Positions 16,998 through 24,788 of a stretch of DNA of 33,729 bases are shown here, one piece after another. Under the pieces are notes generated by a model. That model saw only the letters and a list, made by a program, of their open reading frames with translations, ran no database searches and was not told the DNA's origin. Position numbers and translations under genes: made by a program. This stretch comes from Roseovarius gaetbuli (GTDB taxonomy: Bacteria > Pseudomonadota > Alphaproteobacteria > Rhodobacterales > Rhodobacteraceae), in the NCBI RefSeq assembly GCF_900172365.1, contig NZ_FWFJ01000044.1, forward strand, positions 1 through 33,729, given 5' to 3'. The first letter of the stretch is position 1, and each line of letters begins with the position of its first letter.

Positions 16998-17305
16998 CGC
17001 CGCGACAGGGCGCCGATCAAAAGACCCGCGCCCGCAGCAAGGCCGATGGCCAGGAATGGGTGCGCAGCAACAGACCCTTCAAGCTGCGCCTCTGCGGATC
17101 GGCCTGTTTTCTCTGTATATTTCTTGGCTTCATCAAAGCCCTCGGCGATGTCCGCCGCCATGGCATTACCGCGCCGTCCTGCGATCCCGGCGACGGTCTC
17201 TGCCAGCCTCGACATATCTTCCCTCAGGGCGGTCAATTGTTGGCTCAGCTTCTCGAAATCGTCGGTTCCCGAGGCGTCTTTGGTACTCGTTTTATCTTGT
17301 GTCAT
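16994..17305 (-). CDS. DUF883/ElaB/YqjD-like membrane-anchored protein
   Basis: About 103 aa. ATG 17305 (MTQDKTSTKDASGTDDF) has GGAG six bases upstream; two upstream ATGs in frame look spurious. A long amphipathic helix (FEKLSQQLTALREDMSRLAE to TVAGIAG) is followed by a C-terminal hydrophobic anchor, HPFLAIGLAAGAGLLIGALS, ending RR. This matches the ElaB/YqjD/YgaM family, whose enteric members bind ribosomes at the inner membrane in stationary phase. It is first of a two-gene unit with the holin-like protein. Confidence 0.88.
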   Translation of the reverse strand: MTQDKTSTKDASGTDDFEKLSQQLTALREDMSRLAETVAGIAGRRGNAMAADIAEGFDEAKKYTEKTGRSAEAQLEGSVAAHPFLAIGLAAGAGLLIGALSRR

Positions 17306-17396
17306 TGAGGTCTCCATGGGGTTGGGATGGCAGGGGTGTGCGGGGCTCACGCCACGTCCTGCGATCGAGAACTAACGTTCAACGCGGCGCAAAGGC

Positions 17397-17816
17397 CTAG
17401 ATCTGCACCACCTTCGACGCCTGTTCGGTGGCCTGTCCTTCGAACGCCTCGTCAGAAGCATCTGCCTCGGTCTTGGTCATCTGAACCAGTTGATCACGGT
17501 GCTGCGGAGGGCCGTAGACCGTAGAGATCCTGAGCGGATCATGGCCGGTGCAAATCAGGTTGTGATGCGTGCCCGCAGGCACGACGATGCCGTCGCCCGA
17601 CTTGATCTTGTGGGGCACGCCGTCGATCACAATCCGCCCCTTGCCCTGTTCGATCCGAAAGAACTGATCCGTATCGGGATGACTCTCCCCTCCGATTTCT
17701 TCCCCAGGCGCGATGGACATCACAACCAGTTGGAGTCTGGACCCGGAATAAAGAACCCGCCGAAAGTCTGTGTTCTCTCGCGACACCTCTTCGATATTTC
17801 CGACATATCCAATCAT
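17397..17816 (-). CDS. Cupin-domain protein
   Basis: About 139 aa. ATG 17816 (MIGYVGNIEEVSREN) has GGAG six bases upstream; the longer frame adds 24 unlikely residues. It is a single cupin barrel. Motif 1 is GGESHPDTDQFFRIEQGKGR (the GxxxHxHxxxE plan with one His replaced), and motif 2 is GDGIVVPAGTHHNLICTG. The C-terminal tail (TEADASDEAFEGQATEQ) is acidic. Similar proteins are annotated as mannose-6-phosphate isomerase-like or storage-type cupins with no proven substrate. The retained His and Glu would allow metal binding. Co-location with stress genes is the only functional hint. Confidence 0.85.
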   Translation of the reverse strand: MIGYVGNIEEVSRENTDFRRVLYSGSRLQLVVMSIAPGEEIGGESHPDTDQFFRIEQGKGRIVIDGVPHKIKSGDGIVVPAGTHHNLICTGHDPLRISTVYGPPQHRDQLVQMTKTEADASDEAFEGQATEQASKVVQI

Positions 17817-18250
17817 GGCGCTCTCCAAAACTGCGTCACCTGCATTGCGATGACAGCCTGTTTGTACAAGAGCGCCTCTGGCGCGCACTGATCGTGGTTA
17901 GCGGTCCGGGCTTTTCTCCCCGTAGATTCTCGACCTGCGCCCGATCGTCTGGCGCTGGATGCTCTCCAAATGCGACAAGGTGCCATCCTCCCCATGAAGG
18001 GCGAGCCGACAAACATGCCGGCATGGGATGACCACGGCGACGCCCCCCTCGCAAAGAGATAGCGGGATCAAGTGAGAGCATCGTTGTGAATGACTAGTCT
18101 GGGTCCAGGGAGCGACGGCAACAATCTCCGCAAGCTGACGCAGATTAGTGCAACAGACCGCAATAACGCGTCAGAGTACTACAAGGTTGCCCTATTGATG
18201 AAATGGTATTGAACTATTTCCCAGCGGCGCACAGAAAAAGGATCAATCCC
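17817..18250. other. Gap of 434 bases between divergent genes, no supported gene
   Basis: This region should carry the promoters of the cupin gene (minus) and the OmpA lipoprotein gene (plus). Short open frames occur on both strands at about 17890-18080 but none has a start codon with a ribosome-binding site or a recognisable family. I could not assign promoter elements by eye. Confidence 0.4.
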
Positions 18251-18886
18251 ATGATTGCGAGCACACGATTTCTGGCCGTGACTACCGTTATTGCGTTAAG
18301 CGGCTGCACCTATAACGATGGTAGGCCAAACCAAACCGCAACAGGTGCGGTTATTGGCGGCGCGACAGGCGCGGCCTTGGGTAAAGTGATAGGAAATGAC
18401 ACACAGTCTACCGTCATCGGCGCCGGGATCGGCGCGGCGGTGGGCGGCGCCATCGGAGCCAATATGGCCCGACAGGAACGCGAATTAAACCAACAACTTG
18501 CGGGCAGCGGTGCCGTCATCACCAACACCGGCAGCGAGCTTCGGGTGATCCTGCCCGAGGGCGTGACGTTTGCAACAGGGTCCGCCACAGTGGCCACAGG
18601 CTTCTTGCCTGCCCTGCGCGAGGTCGCCCGCTCGCTGAAAACGTATACAAACTCGACCGTCCTCGTAGTGGGCCACACCGACAATGTCGGATCTGTCGCC
18701 TACAACAAAAAGCTGAGTCAGGATCGTGCTCTGGCCGTTGCCCGAATCTTGATCAGGGACGGTGTACCCTCGACCCGGATCACCTATTCCGGACTTGGCT
18801 TTAGCGAGCCGATCGCGTCGAACGCTACCGCCGCGGGGCGCGCGGAGAACCGTCGGGTCGAAGTTGTGATCACCCCCACAAACTGA
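18251..18886 (+). CDS. OmpA-family lipoprotein with glycine zipper (YiaD-like)
   Basis: About 211 aa. ATG 18251 follows AAAAAGGA and gives a lipoprotein signal, MIASTRFLAVTTVIALSGC, with lipobox LSGC. Then come Gly-zipper segments (GAVIGGATGAALGKVIG and TVIGAGIGAAVGGAIGANMA) and a C-terminal OmpA peptidoglycan-binding domain: FATGSATVATGFLPALREVA, VVGHTDNVGSVAYNKKLSQD and RAENRRVEV, with the Asp and Arg that bind diaminopimelate. It is expected to be anchored in the outer membrane and tied to peptidoglycan. This is the YiaD/Pal-like class, of which E. coli yiaD is a member. A weak GCCCG/CGGGC hairpin follows the stop. Confidence 0.93.
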   Translation: MIASTRFLAVTTVIALSGCTYNDGRPNQTATGAVIGGATGAALGKVIGNDTQSTVIGAGIGAAVGGAIGANMARQERELNQQLAGSGAVITNTGSELRVILPEGVTFATGSATVATGFLPALREVARSLKTYTNSTVLVVGHTDNVGSVAYNKKLSQDRALAVARILIRDGVPSTRITYSGLGFSEPIASNATAAGRAENRRVEVVITPTN

Positions 18887-19019
18887 CCTTAATGCCCGCC
18901 ATAACCCGACGGGCTGTTTCCGCCTCAGAGCTGCACCGACATCAAAGCCCGAGCAACAGAATTCCGATCAGACCGAATTCATCTGGGATGGTCATGAACA
19001 ATATCCAAAAGGAAAAATT

Positions 19020-21083
19020 ATGATGGCCAGGACGCAGAATTCCGCAACGGCAGTTATCGCCGTCTTATCGTTACTGCAACCACTTCCGGGCCTTGCACAG
19101 GCCAAAGCCCAGGCACCCGGGGCGATAACCGAAGAGGCGTTGGAGACGACGCTTGCCTGCCTCAAAAACTTTAAAGGCAAGCCCAAAGACGCTGAAAAGG
19201 CCTGCCTTGAAGAGTTGAAACTTGCCGAGGTTGAATGCCTTCCGGAACTTCTCCAACCTGACGGTCGTCCGGACAAAAAGAACAAGAAAAAGGACGCATC
19301 ACCCGAGATGATTGCCGAGCGGATCGTGCGAGCGGCGAACGCAGAAGCCTGCATGGCTGATCAAGCCAAAGTCACAGCGGACGCAGAGGATGCAAAGAAA
19401 GCGCAAAATGCAGCCGATGCCACAGCGCAGGCGGATGTGCGCGCCGAAGCGGACGCGAAAGCCGCCACCGACCTGAAAGCTAAGGAAGCCGCCGAGGCCG
19501 ATGGGAAAGCACAGGCAGAAGCCGACGCGAAAGCCAAAAAAAGGGCTGCTGCCGAAGCGCAGGCCCAAGCAGATGCCGATGCCAGCGCCCTGTTGCAGAC
19601 CGAAGCCATAGCCGAGGCGGAAACGGCTGCCATGGCTGAAGCCCAGGCAAAAAAGGCAGAAGAAACCGCAGCCTCCGAAGCCGCTGCATTGGCCGCAGCC
19701 CAAGCAGAGGCCGATGACGTCGCAAAACTAGAAGCCAAGCGCGCAAAAGAAGACCTGAAATCTGCAGCGAAGGCCGCAAAAGCTGACGAGAAAGCCGCAA
19801 AAAGGGCTATTGCCGAAGTGCAGACCCAAGCAGAGGCTGATGCCCGCGCCTTGGTGCAGGCAGAAGCCATAGCCGAGGCGGAAACGGCCGCCATAGCCAA
19901 AGCGGAAAAAGAAGCGCAAGCCGAAGCAGAAGCCCAGGCGAAAAAGGCAGAAGAAACCGCAGCCTCCGAAGCCGCCGCCAGAGCGGCAGCGCCATCCAGA
20001 GAATGTGTTGTCGAACTGCTTGACGCCGCGGGGGAAACCCTGTGTGCGGATGACATGACACAAGCCGAGATTACTGCGGTCACCGCGGCGGCAACGGAAA
20101 ACACAGACGTCGCGGTTACGACCCAAACCGTTACCGAGGAGACCACGCGCTCCAGCGCACAAGAGTTTGAAACCCCGAATGCCAAGGAAGGCGGTGGCCT
20201 CAGCAATCTTGAAAAGGCAGGCCTGCTCGCCCTCGGCGCGCTTGTTGTCGGGGCCATTCTGCAGAATGGTCAGAAGGTCACCGCAAAAACAGGTGACCGT
20301 GTTGTCGTTCAGGACGAATTTGGCAACTTCAGCGTTCTGAAAGACGATGACGTTCTCCTGCGCCAGGCGGGCTCCACGGTGCGCACAGAGACCTTCAGCG
20401 ACGGCTCGACGCGCACATTCGTTACCCGTGAGGACGGCGTCCAGATTATCACGATCCGCGATTCATCGGGTCAGGTTCAGCGCCGCACGCGGATTGCGGC
20501 AGACGGTAGCGAGGTCCTGCTGATCGACGACACCCGCAAGTTCGAGCCGATTGACGTAAGCGCATTACCGCGCCCGGCCGTTTCCGACCTTGCCTATCGG
20601 GACACAACCGACCAAGCCGCCCTACGCGAGGCGTTAAGGGCCGCCGAAAGCCGCGATATCGGACGCAGCTTCAGCCTGAGCCAAGTCCGGGAATATCGTG
20701 AGGTCCGTAATCTGGCGCTGGAAATCAATCTGGACAATATTACGTTCCCCACGAATTCGGCCGCGATACAGCCGGGCGAGGCCAGGCAGCTCAGGGAAAT
20801 AGGGTTGCTGATGGAGGAGTTTATCGCGACCAACCCGCGTGAGCTGTTCCTGATCGAGGGCTATACTGATGCTGTTGGTGACGAAAGCTACAATCTGTTG
20901 CTGTCAGACCGCCGAGCGGAAACCGTTGCGCTGGCCCTGTCCGAGTATTTCGGCGTGCGGACGGAAAACATGGTTGTGCAAGGTTATGGCGAAAGATTTC
21001 CGCTCATCCCAACACTGGAAGCGGAGCGACTCAATCGACGAGTCACGATCCGTCGCATCACCACTCTGATCCAGCCACAATAG
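19020..21083 (+). CDS. Large OmpA-family protein with TolA-like Ala/Lys/Glu-rich coil
   Basis: 687 aa. Tandem ATGs at 19020 and 19023 follow AAAAGGAA. A signal peptide (TAVIAVLSLLQPLPGLAQA) is followed by a short Cys-containing domain (residues about 35-80, TTLACLKNFKGKPKDAEKAC), then about 240 residues of nearly pure Ala/Glu/Lys/Asp/Gln helix resembling TolA domain II. Next are a possible membrane-active helix (LEKAGLLALGALVVGAILQN), a beta-rich section (TGDRVVVQDEFGNFSVLKDD) and a C-terminal OmpA domain (residues about 565-687: ITFPTNSAAIQPGEARQLRE, IEGYTDAVGDESYNLLLSD, RLNRRVTIRR). It probably spans the periplasm and binds peptidoglycan. Homologues occur in Rhodobacterales; a structural or biofilm-envelope role is inferred. 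Confidence 0.88.
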   Translation: MMARTQNSATAVIAVLSLLQPLPGLAQAKAQAPGAITEEALETTLACLKNFKGKPKDAEKACLEELKLAEVECLPELLQPDGRPDKKNKKKDASPEMIAERIVRAANAEACMADQAKVTADAEDAKKAQNAADATAQADVRAEADAKAATDLKAKEAAEADGKAQAEADAKAKKRAAAEAQAQADADASALLQTEAIAEAETAAMAEAQAKKAEETAASEAAALAAAQAEADDVAKLEAKRAKEDLKSAAKAAKADEKAAKRAIAEVQTQAEADARALVQAEAIAEAETAAIAKAEKEAQAEAEAQAKKAEETAASEAAARAAAPSRECVVELLDAAGETLCADDMTQAEITAVTAAATENTDVAVTTQTVTEETTRSSAQEFETPNAKEGGGLSNLEKAGLLALGALVVGAILQNGQKVTAKTGDRVVVQDEFGNFSVLKDDDVLLRQAGSTVRTETFSDGSTRTFVTREDGVQIITIRDSSGQVQRRTRIAADGSEVLLIDDTRKFEPIDVSALPRPAVSDLAYRDTTDQAALREALRAAESRDIGRSFSLSQVREYREVRNLALEINLDNITFPTNSAAIQPGEARQLREIGLLMEEFIATNPRELFLIEGYTDAVGDESYNLLLSDRRAETVALALSEYFGVRTENMVVQGYGERFPLIPTLEAERLNRRVTIRRITTLIQPQ
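19535..19990 (+). repeat. Imperfect internal duplication coding for the Ala-rich coil
   Basis: Two related segments, about 19535-19700 and 19793-19990, offset by about 258 bases. Both encode KKRA(A/I)AE, a Gln/Ala/Asp stretch, then AEAIAEAETAA and AKKAEETAASEAAA. The second copy carries an extra KAEKEAQAEAEA insert. Copies differ at scattered codons, so the duplication is older than the RTX one. Confidence 0.7.
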
Positions 21084-21201
21084 AATGTCCGTCTTTTCTG
21101 GTCGGACCAACCCAGGTTATTGTGAACGGATCAGCAACCCCGTTAATTGCATGTACCCGCCAACCATTTGGCGGACAGATTTCCACAGAAGGGAAGACGT
21201 T

Positions 21202-21375
21202 ATGGACAAGGATCGGGTCATCGGTTCCGCGAAGGTTGTCAAAGGCAAGGCCAAGGTCGCGATTGGCAAGACGATCGGCGACGCCAAGCTTGAGTCTGAA
21301 GGCGAGGCAGACAAGGTTGAGGGCAAGGTCCAAAATGCCGTTGGCGGTATTAAGGACACGATCCGTGATGCGTAA
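21202..21375 (+). CDS. CsbD family stress protein
   Basis: 57 aa from ATG 21202, behind AGAAGGGA. The sequence MDKDRVIGSAKVVKGKAKVA and EADKVEGKVQNAVGGIKD is the CsbD fold: hydrophilic, Lys/Gly/Asp rich, with repeated KGK(A/V) turns. CsbD-like proteins are abundant general-stress proteins in many bacteria, with no defined biochemical activity. Length is typical. It lies 118 bases after the large OmpA gene, followed by two more mini-genes in the same direction. Confidence 0.93.
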   Translation: MDKDRVIGSAKVVKGKAKVAIGKTIGDAKLESEGEADKVEGKVQNAVGGIKDTIRDA

Positions 21376-21485
21376 TGATCCCCGTTTCACGCCCCCCAGA
21401 AGGGCGCGAACGGTCCTGCACCGTGGCTGCATGTTTGCAGCTTCATGATATACATGGCTTCAAGAAAATCGCAAAGGTCAGAGCA

Positions 21486-21626
21486 ATGAACCAAAGCTTC
21501 CTTTTCGTCGTGATCGGCGCGCTCGCCGTCGTCGCAGTTGGCGCGAGCTATCTCTACTATCAGGAACGCCAAGGTGGCGTCGCCATTGAGATCAACGGTC
21601 ATGGCGTGTCCATCGACGGCAATTAA
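21486..21626 (+). CDS. 46-aa single-helix membrane protein
   Basis: ATG 21486 (MNQSFLFVVIGALAVVAVGA) begins a transmembrane helix, followed by SYLYYQERQGGVAIEINGHG and a short polar tail. AAAGG lies about 10 bases upstream. The tail VAIEINGHGVSIDGN would be periplasmic if the N-terminus is inside. Tiny proteins with this plan recur in alphaproteobacteria next to CsbD-type genes. Function unknown. Confidence 0.7.
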   Translation: MNQSFLFVVIGALAVVAVGASYLYYQERQGGVAIEINGHGVSIDGN

Positions 21627-21736
21627 ACGAACTTGACTGGCTGTTATCTGGCAAATCTTATCACGCCGGTCACGCGCCGCACCGTTGAACGTCAAGGCGC
21701 TCAAAGGATCGGTGCCCCAACAGAAGAGGAAACGCA

Positions 21737-21901
21737 ATGTCACTTGGGACGATCCTGATCATCCTTCTCGTCATTTTTCTGCTCGGCGGTTTCAGCGGGC
21801 GCTTTGGGGGCTATGGCTATGGCTTTGGTCATGCCGGGGTCGGTGTGCCGGGCACCGTGCTCCTTATAATTGTGGTTCTGATTCTGCTTGGCCGGATCTG
21901 A
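21737..21901 (+). CDS. DUF3309-like 54-aa hydrophobic protein
   Basis: A very short gene with a clear ribosome-binding site (GAGGA, about 7 bases upstream of ATG 21737). It encodes MSLGTILIILLVIFLLGGF, a Gly/Tyr/Phe loop (GGYGYGFGHAG) and a second helix VLLIIVVLILLGRI. The MSLGTIL start and LLGRI end are the signature of DUF3309 mini-proteins, which form two-helix membrane hairpins. It lies convergent to the Crp/Fnr regulator gene, with 25 bases between stops. Confidence 0.85.
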   Translation: MSLGTILIILLVIFLLGGFSGRFGGYGYGFGHAGVGVPGTVLLIIVVLILLGRI

Positions 21902-21926
21902 CATCTGTGTCGCCGCCGGGTTTGCG

Positions 21927-22652
21927 CTATTTCAGAAGCGGTCCGGTCTGATCCAAATAGGTCGGATCGAACTTTGCAAATTCTGCCAGGCGATCATAGT
22001 CGTCGAACCGCACGGTGCCGCTGCGAAACGTGAGCATGCCCCATTCACGCAACTTTCGCAGTACCCGATTGGTGTGTACGGCGCTCAGGCCCAGTGCATC
22101 GGCCAGATGGTACTGGGTCAGAGGACAGTCAAAACCTGCCTTGCTCCCCATGCCGACCAGGGCAAGCCGCGCGCCAAGTTCCAGCAGGAAATGCGCCATA
22201 CGCTCGGTCGCTTCGCGACGTCCGATGCCCACCAGATGCTCAACCACCATCGCCTCGTCACGGGATGCGGCCCACAGGATCGCCATGGCCAACCGGGGCG
22301 TGCGCGAAAATGCGTCCAGAAGATCAGGCAACAGGATCTCGGTCACGTCGATATTGGTGACCGGCTCGACGCTGTGATCCGACAAGTGGAACAACACGCT
22401 CCGTAAGCCCAGAAAATCGCCAGGGATCTGGAAATCAACAATCTGTCGTTGCCCGTCTTCCATTATCTTGTAAGAAACGGCCCAGCCTGAGGCGAGGATA
22501 TAGGCCGCCTGCTCCGATTGCCCCTGATGCACCAGGTCGCGCCCGGCGACGAAGGTGCGGCGTCGCTTATGCAGTGACTCAAGTGCGGAAATTTCGGGTG
22601 CCGACAAAGCAACGAAAGCTCCCAGTTTTCGGCCCAGAGCTGTATTCTGCAT
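21927..22652 (-). CDS. Crp/Fnr family transcriptional regulator
   Basis: About 241 aa. ATG 22652 (MQNTALGRKLGAF) has AAGGA 8 bases upstream; ATG 22661 is too close to that site. The N-terminal cyclic-nucleotide-binding-like barrel includes RTFVAGRDLVHQGQSEQAAY, GWAVSYKIMEDGQRQIVDFQ and IPGDFLGL. The dimer helix and a C-terminal winged HTH follow (CPLTQYHLADALGLSAVHTN, then RVLRKLREWGML). There is no FNR-type Cys cluster, so oxygen sensing through Fe-S is unlikely. The closest class is the alphaproteobacterial FixK/Crp-like group with an LTQ..LAD..GLS..H.NR recognition helix. It may control the neighbouring envelope/stress genes (inference). Confidence 0.92.
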   Translation of the reverse strand: MQNTALGRKLGAFVALSAPEISALESLHKRRRTFVAGRDLVHQGQSEQAAYILASGWAVSYKIMEDGQRQIVDFQIPGDFLGLRSVLFHLSDHSVEPVTNIDVTEILLPDLLDAFSRTPRLAMAILWAASRDEAMVVEHLVGIGRREATERMAHFLLELGARLALVGMGSKAGFDCPLTQYHLADALGLSAVHTNRVLRKLREWGMLTFRSGTVRFDDYDRLAEFAKFDPTYLDQTGPLLK

Positions 22653-22711
22653 CGTGATCATCCTTCCCCAGGAACACGGTTGTAGCCATACCAAGAAAGG
22701 CACACTGATAA

Positions 22712-22735
22712 CTAATGTCGATCAGTACAAATTAG
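22712..22735. promoter_or_regulatory. Inverted repeat between divergent genes, possible operator
   Basis: CTAAT (22712-22716) and ATTAG (22731-22735) form an inverted repeat with a 14-base spacer containing CGATCAG. It sits between the Crp/Fnr gene (minus) and the 78-aa gene (plus), where an autoregulatory site would lie. Half-sites are short, so chance is possible. Confidence 0.3.
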
Positions 22736-22814
22736 CTGATATTTTGCAACCTTACCCCCATGCGCTGTTCAGCTTCCCGAAATCGAGACACTCATTCTTA
22801 GAAAGCAGATTAAA

Positions 22815-23051
22815 ATGCCAAATGATCAAATGCATTCAGGAGTAGCTGCGTTGTCGATCTGCGAGGCCCTGCTGCTTGCGTTGAACGACGCGAAAATCCT
22901 GCCCGAAAGCGAAATCATCGGCGTTCTCAAGGACGCCGCTGCTGTGCATGAAAATGCCGAAGGGTCTGACCGCGCCCTCAAAATGCACAGCGCAGTGGCA
23001 GCGCAAATCAGACTTATCATTTCCGGTGGAAACTCGGTCAGACGAAAATGA
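22815..23051 (+). CDS. Small soluble hypothetical protein
   Basis: 78 aa from ATG 22815. The sequence MPNDQMHSGVAALSICEALL, LALNDAKILPESEIIGVLKD, AAAVHENAEGS and a basic end SGGNSVRRK reads as an all-helical soluble protein. I recall similar short proteins starting with HSGVAALSICE.LLLAL in Roseobacter-group genomes, without function. The ribosome-binding site is weak (AGAAAG at distance). It is divergent from the Crp/Fnr gene. Confidence 0.65.
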   Translation: MPNDQMHSGVAALSICEALLLALNDAKILPESEIIGVLKDAAAVHENAEGSDRALKMHSAVAAQIRLIISGGNSVRRK

Positions 23052-23085
23052 CGGCCTTCAAGCAACCCAAGATTGAAGAGACCAC

Positions 23086-23319
23086 TTGCAAGAGCCTGAA
23101 CAGTGTCTGCGCAAGTTCGAACCTGCGGAAACGCCCTCGGATCTAACGCGAATTTTTGACGAACCCAACCGTCAATTGAACGCGCCCGCCTCAAGACAGC
23201 GCCGCAATGCGATCCAGTATCTGCGCGCAGCTGTGGCCGCGACTAGTGTCTTTATAGCTCTCCTGAACGCATCTCAAAAAGCACCGTTCACGGGCGCAGA
23301 CCAACCTGCATCAGTGTGG
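23086..23319 (+). other. Open frame fused upstream of the IS3 remnant, origin unknown
   Basis: The frame that runs into the transposase remnant starts here. Its first 78 codons (containing RQRRNAIQYLRAAVAAT) do not resemble an IS3 transposase. It may be a piece of a host gene joined to the remnant by a deletion. No ribosome-binding site was found. Confidence 0.3.
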
Positions 23320-23664
23320 GTCGGCAAGCCCAAGACCATCCGCGTGGACAACGGCCCGGAATACATCAGTCAGGCACTGCTGGATCGGGCTGAAACGCAC
23401 GGCATCGCCTTGGCACACATCCAGCCCGGTCAGCCGCAACAAAACGCGTACATCGAGCGCGATAACCGCACCGCCCGGCACGAATGGCTCGACCAATACA
23501 TCATCAACAGCATCGAGGACGCCCGGCATTTTGCCACCCAGTGGCTCTGGACTTACAACAACGACCGCCCGAACATGGGCATCGGCGGCATCACACCCGC
23601 AATGAAACTGAAAATGGCTGCGTAAGTTCTACGATCTCGTCACGTTAAAAATGGGGGGATTACC
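23320..23664 (+). mobile_element. 3' remnant of an IS3-family element (OrfB end and right terminus)
   Basis: From about 23320 to the stop at 23625 the frame reads GKPKTIRVDNGPEYISQALL, then GIALAHIQPGQPQQNAYIER and WLWTYNNDRPNMGIGGITPA, the last third of the DDE integrase core of IS3-family OrfB. It contains the second Asp (VDNG) and the catalytic Glu (YIER). The first Asp, OrfA and the left end are missing, so it cannot transpose. After the stop, ATGGGGGGATTACC at 23651-23664 looks like the right terminal repeat. The element interrupts the minus-strand frame at 23660-24052. Confidence 0.85.
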
Positions 23665-24052
23665 CATCCGCGGCGTCCCTAATTCTCCCGATGCTGATCC
23701 AATGGCTGGCTGACGGGGGGGTGCCGATTTCAATGCGAGGATCACATCGCAGGCCAAGTCGCAAGATCAGATGCGCGGGCGTGTCCAAAAGCTTGGCCAG
23801 AACCTCGATCTGGGTCCACGCCTGCAACGGTGTTATATCAGGCGCGATTTTAGCCAGCATAGAAACTGTTTGCACGTCTAGCGCCACATCACGCCGCTCT
23901 ACGTCCAGCGCGTAATGGCCGGTATCACCAGCAGCTGGCACAAAAACAAAGCGCCGCCCCGTATGGTCATACGAGGCAGGCCCTGGATGCACCTGCCCTT
24001 CTAGCAAGTGGCCGCCAAACAGCGGATCAGCTGGTAATGCCGCCATCCACAA
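23660..24052 (-). pseudogene. Truncated frame downstream of the SDR gene, cut by the IS3 end
   Basis: Up to 130 codons that read like genuine protein (HTGRRFVFVPAAGDTGHYAL, VERRDVALDVQTVSMLAKIA, TQIEVLAKLLDTPAHLILRL). The frame overlaps the SDR 3' end by about 20-26 bases, depending on whether ATG 24052 or 24046 is used. It continues leftward until it enters the IS terminus at about 23664 and stops at TAA 23660-23662. This suggests the last gene of the acyl cluster lost its C-terminus to the insertion. I do not recognise the family. The remaining piece may be non-functional. Confidence 0.55.
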
Positions 24053-24758
24053 ACACCACTTGGCCCTGCATATTGGTCGTACCGGAAATCACCAGATCGA
24101 CCACTTTGAAGATATTCTCGTCATTCGACAGCGACCCCGATGGCGTGCGCCGCTTGATCGTGTCGAGCTGCTCCGGGCGCAGCACGGAGGACATTTCGCT
24201 CTCGAAGAAACCGGGGGCCACGTTGTTGATGAAAATGCCCGCCTCGCCCACTTCGCGGGCCAATGCGCGCATCATCGCATCCAGATACCCCTTGGAGCCC
24301 GCATAGACCGATAGGCCTGCATAACCGCGCGAGCCGCAGATCGACGAGATGTTGCAGATATTGCCCCCGCCGCTCAGCATCATATGTTTGATCGCCGCAC
24401 GGGTCAGCAGTGTGGGGCCCACGATATTGATGTTGGTGATGCGCTGGATCGTCTCTACATCCGTGTGCATCAGCAGCTGGTCCTGCCCGATGGCCGCGTT
24501 GTTCACCACGGAATCCAGCCCGCCAAAGCGGTCAGAGACCTCCATCACAAAGGCGGTCACGCCGGGCGCATCCACCGCATCCAGCGGGGTGAAATAAAAC
24601 GCATCGCCATATTTGGCCGACAGATCATCCATCGCGGCCGTATGGCTGCGCGCGAATGTAGCGACCTTGTTACCCGCCTCCAGAAGGCGGCTGACCAGAT
24701 GCAGGCCAAGCCCGCGCGAGCCGCCCGAGACGATGATGGATTGGTTCTGGGTATGCAT
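24027..24758 (-). CDS. SDR-family oxidoreductase (FabG-like)
   Basis: 243 aa classical short-chain dehydrogenase. IIVSGGSRGLGLHLVSRLLE is the TGxxxGxG nucleotide motif, VVNNAAIGQDQ the NNAG-type motif, ICNISSICGSRGYAGLSVYA holds the catalytic Ser and Tyr and is followed directly by the GSK Lys, and NNVAPGFFESEMSSVLRPEQ and GQVVFVDGGITS complete the fold. It resembles 3-oxoacyl-ACP reductases and polysaccharide-locus SDRs. Next to an ACP and an adenylating enzyme, a likely task is reducing a beta-keto acyl-ACP or oxidising the reverse, but a sugar substrate is possible. ATG 24758 follows AAAGGT. It lies 30 bases downstream of the adenylating-enzyme gene. Confidence 0.9.
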   Translation of the reverse strand: MHTQNQSIIVSGGSRGLGLHLVSRLLEAGNKVATFARSHTAAMDDLSAKYGDAFYFTPLDAVDAPGVTAFVMEVSDRFGGLDSVVNNAAIGQDQLLMHTDVETIQRITNINIVGPTLLTRAAIKHMMLSGGGNICNISSICGSRGYAGLSVYAGSKGYLDAMMRALAREVGEAGIFINNVAPGFFESEMSSVLRPEQLDTIKRRTPSGSLSNDENIFKVVDLVISGTTNMQGQVVFVDGGITS

Positions 24759-24788
24759 CGAAGTGACCTTTCAAAAAGGCGCGCCGGA

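Noticed and set aside
19361..20257. 298-codon minus-strand frame rich in Ala and Ser
   Set aside because: It is the antisense of the Ala-rich coil of the OmpA gene; the low-complexity composition explains the long open frame.
21085..21201. N-terminal extension of the CsbD frame
   Set aside because: The extra 39 residues are not CsbD-like, and a good ribosome-binding site precedes ATG 21202.
16144..22652. EcfG (general stress sigma factor) promoters upstream of the stress genes
   Set aside because: Several GAAC-like half-sites were found, but none has a GTT element at the proper 16-19 base spacing.
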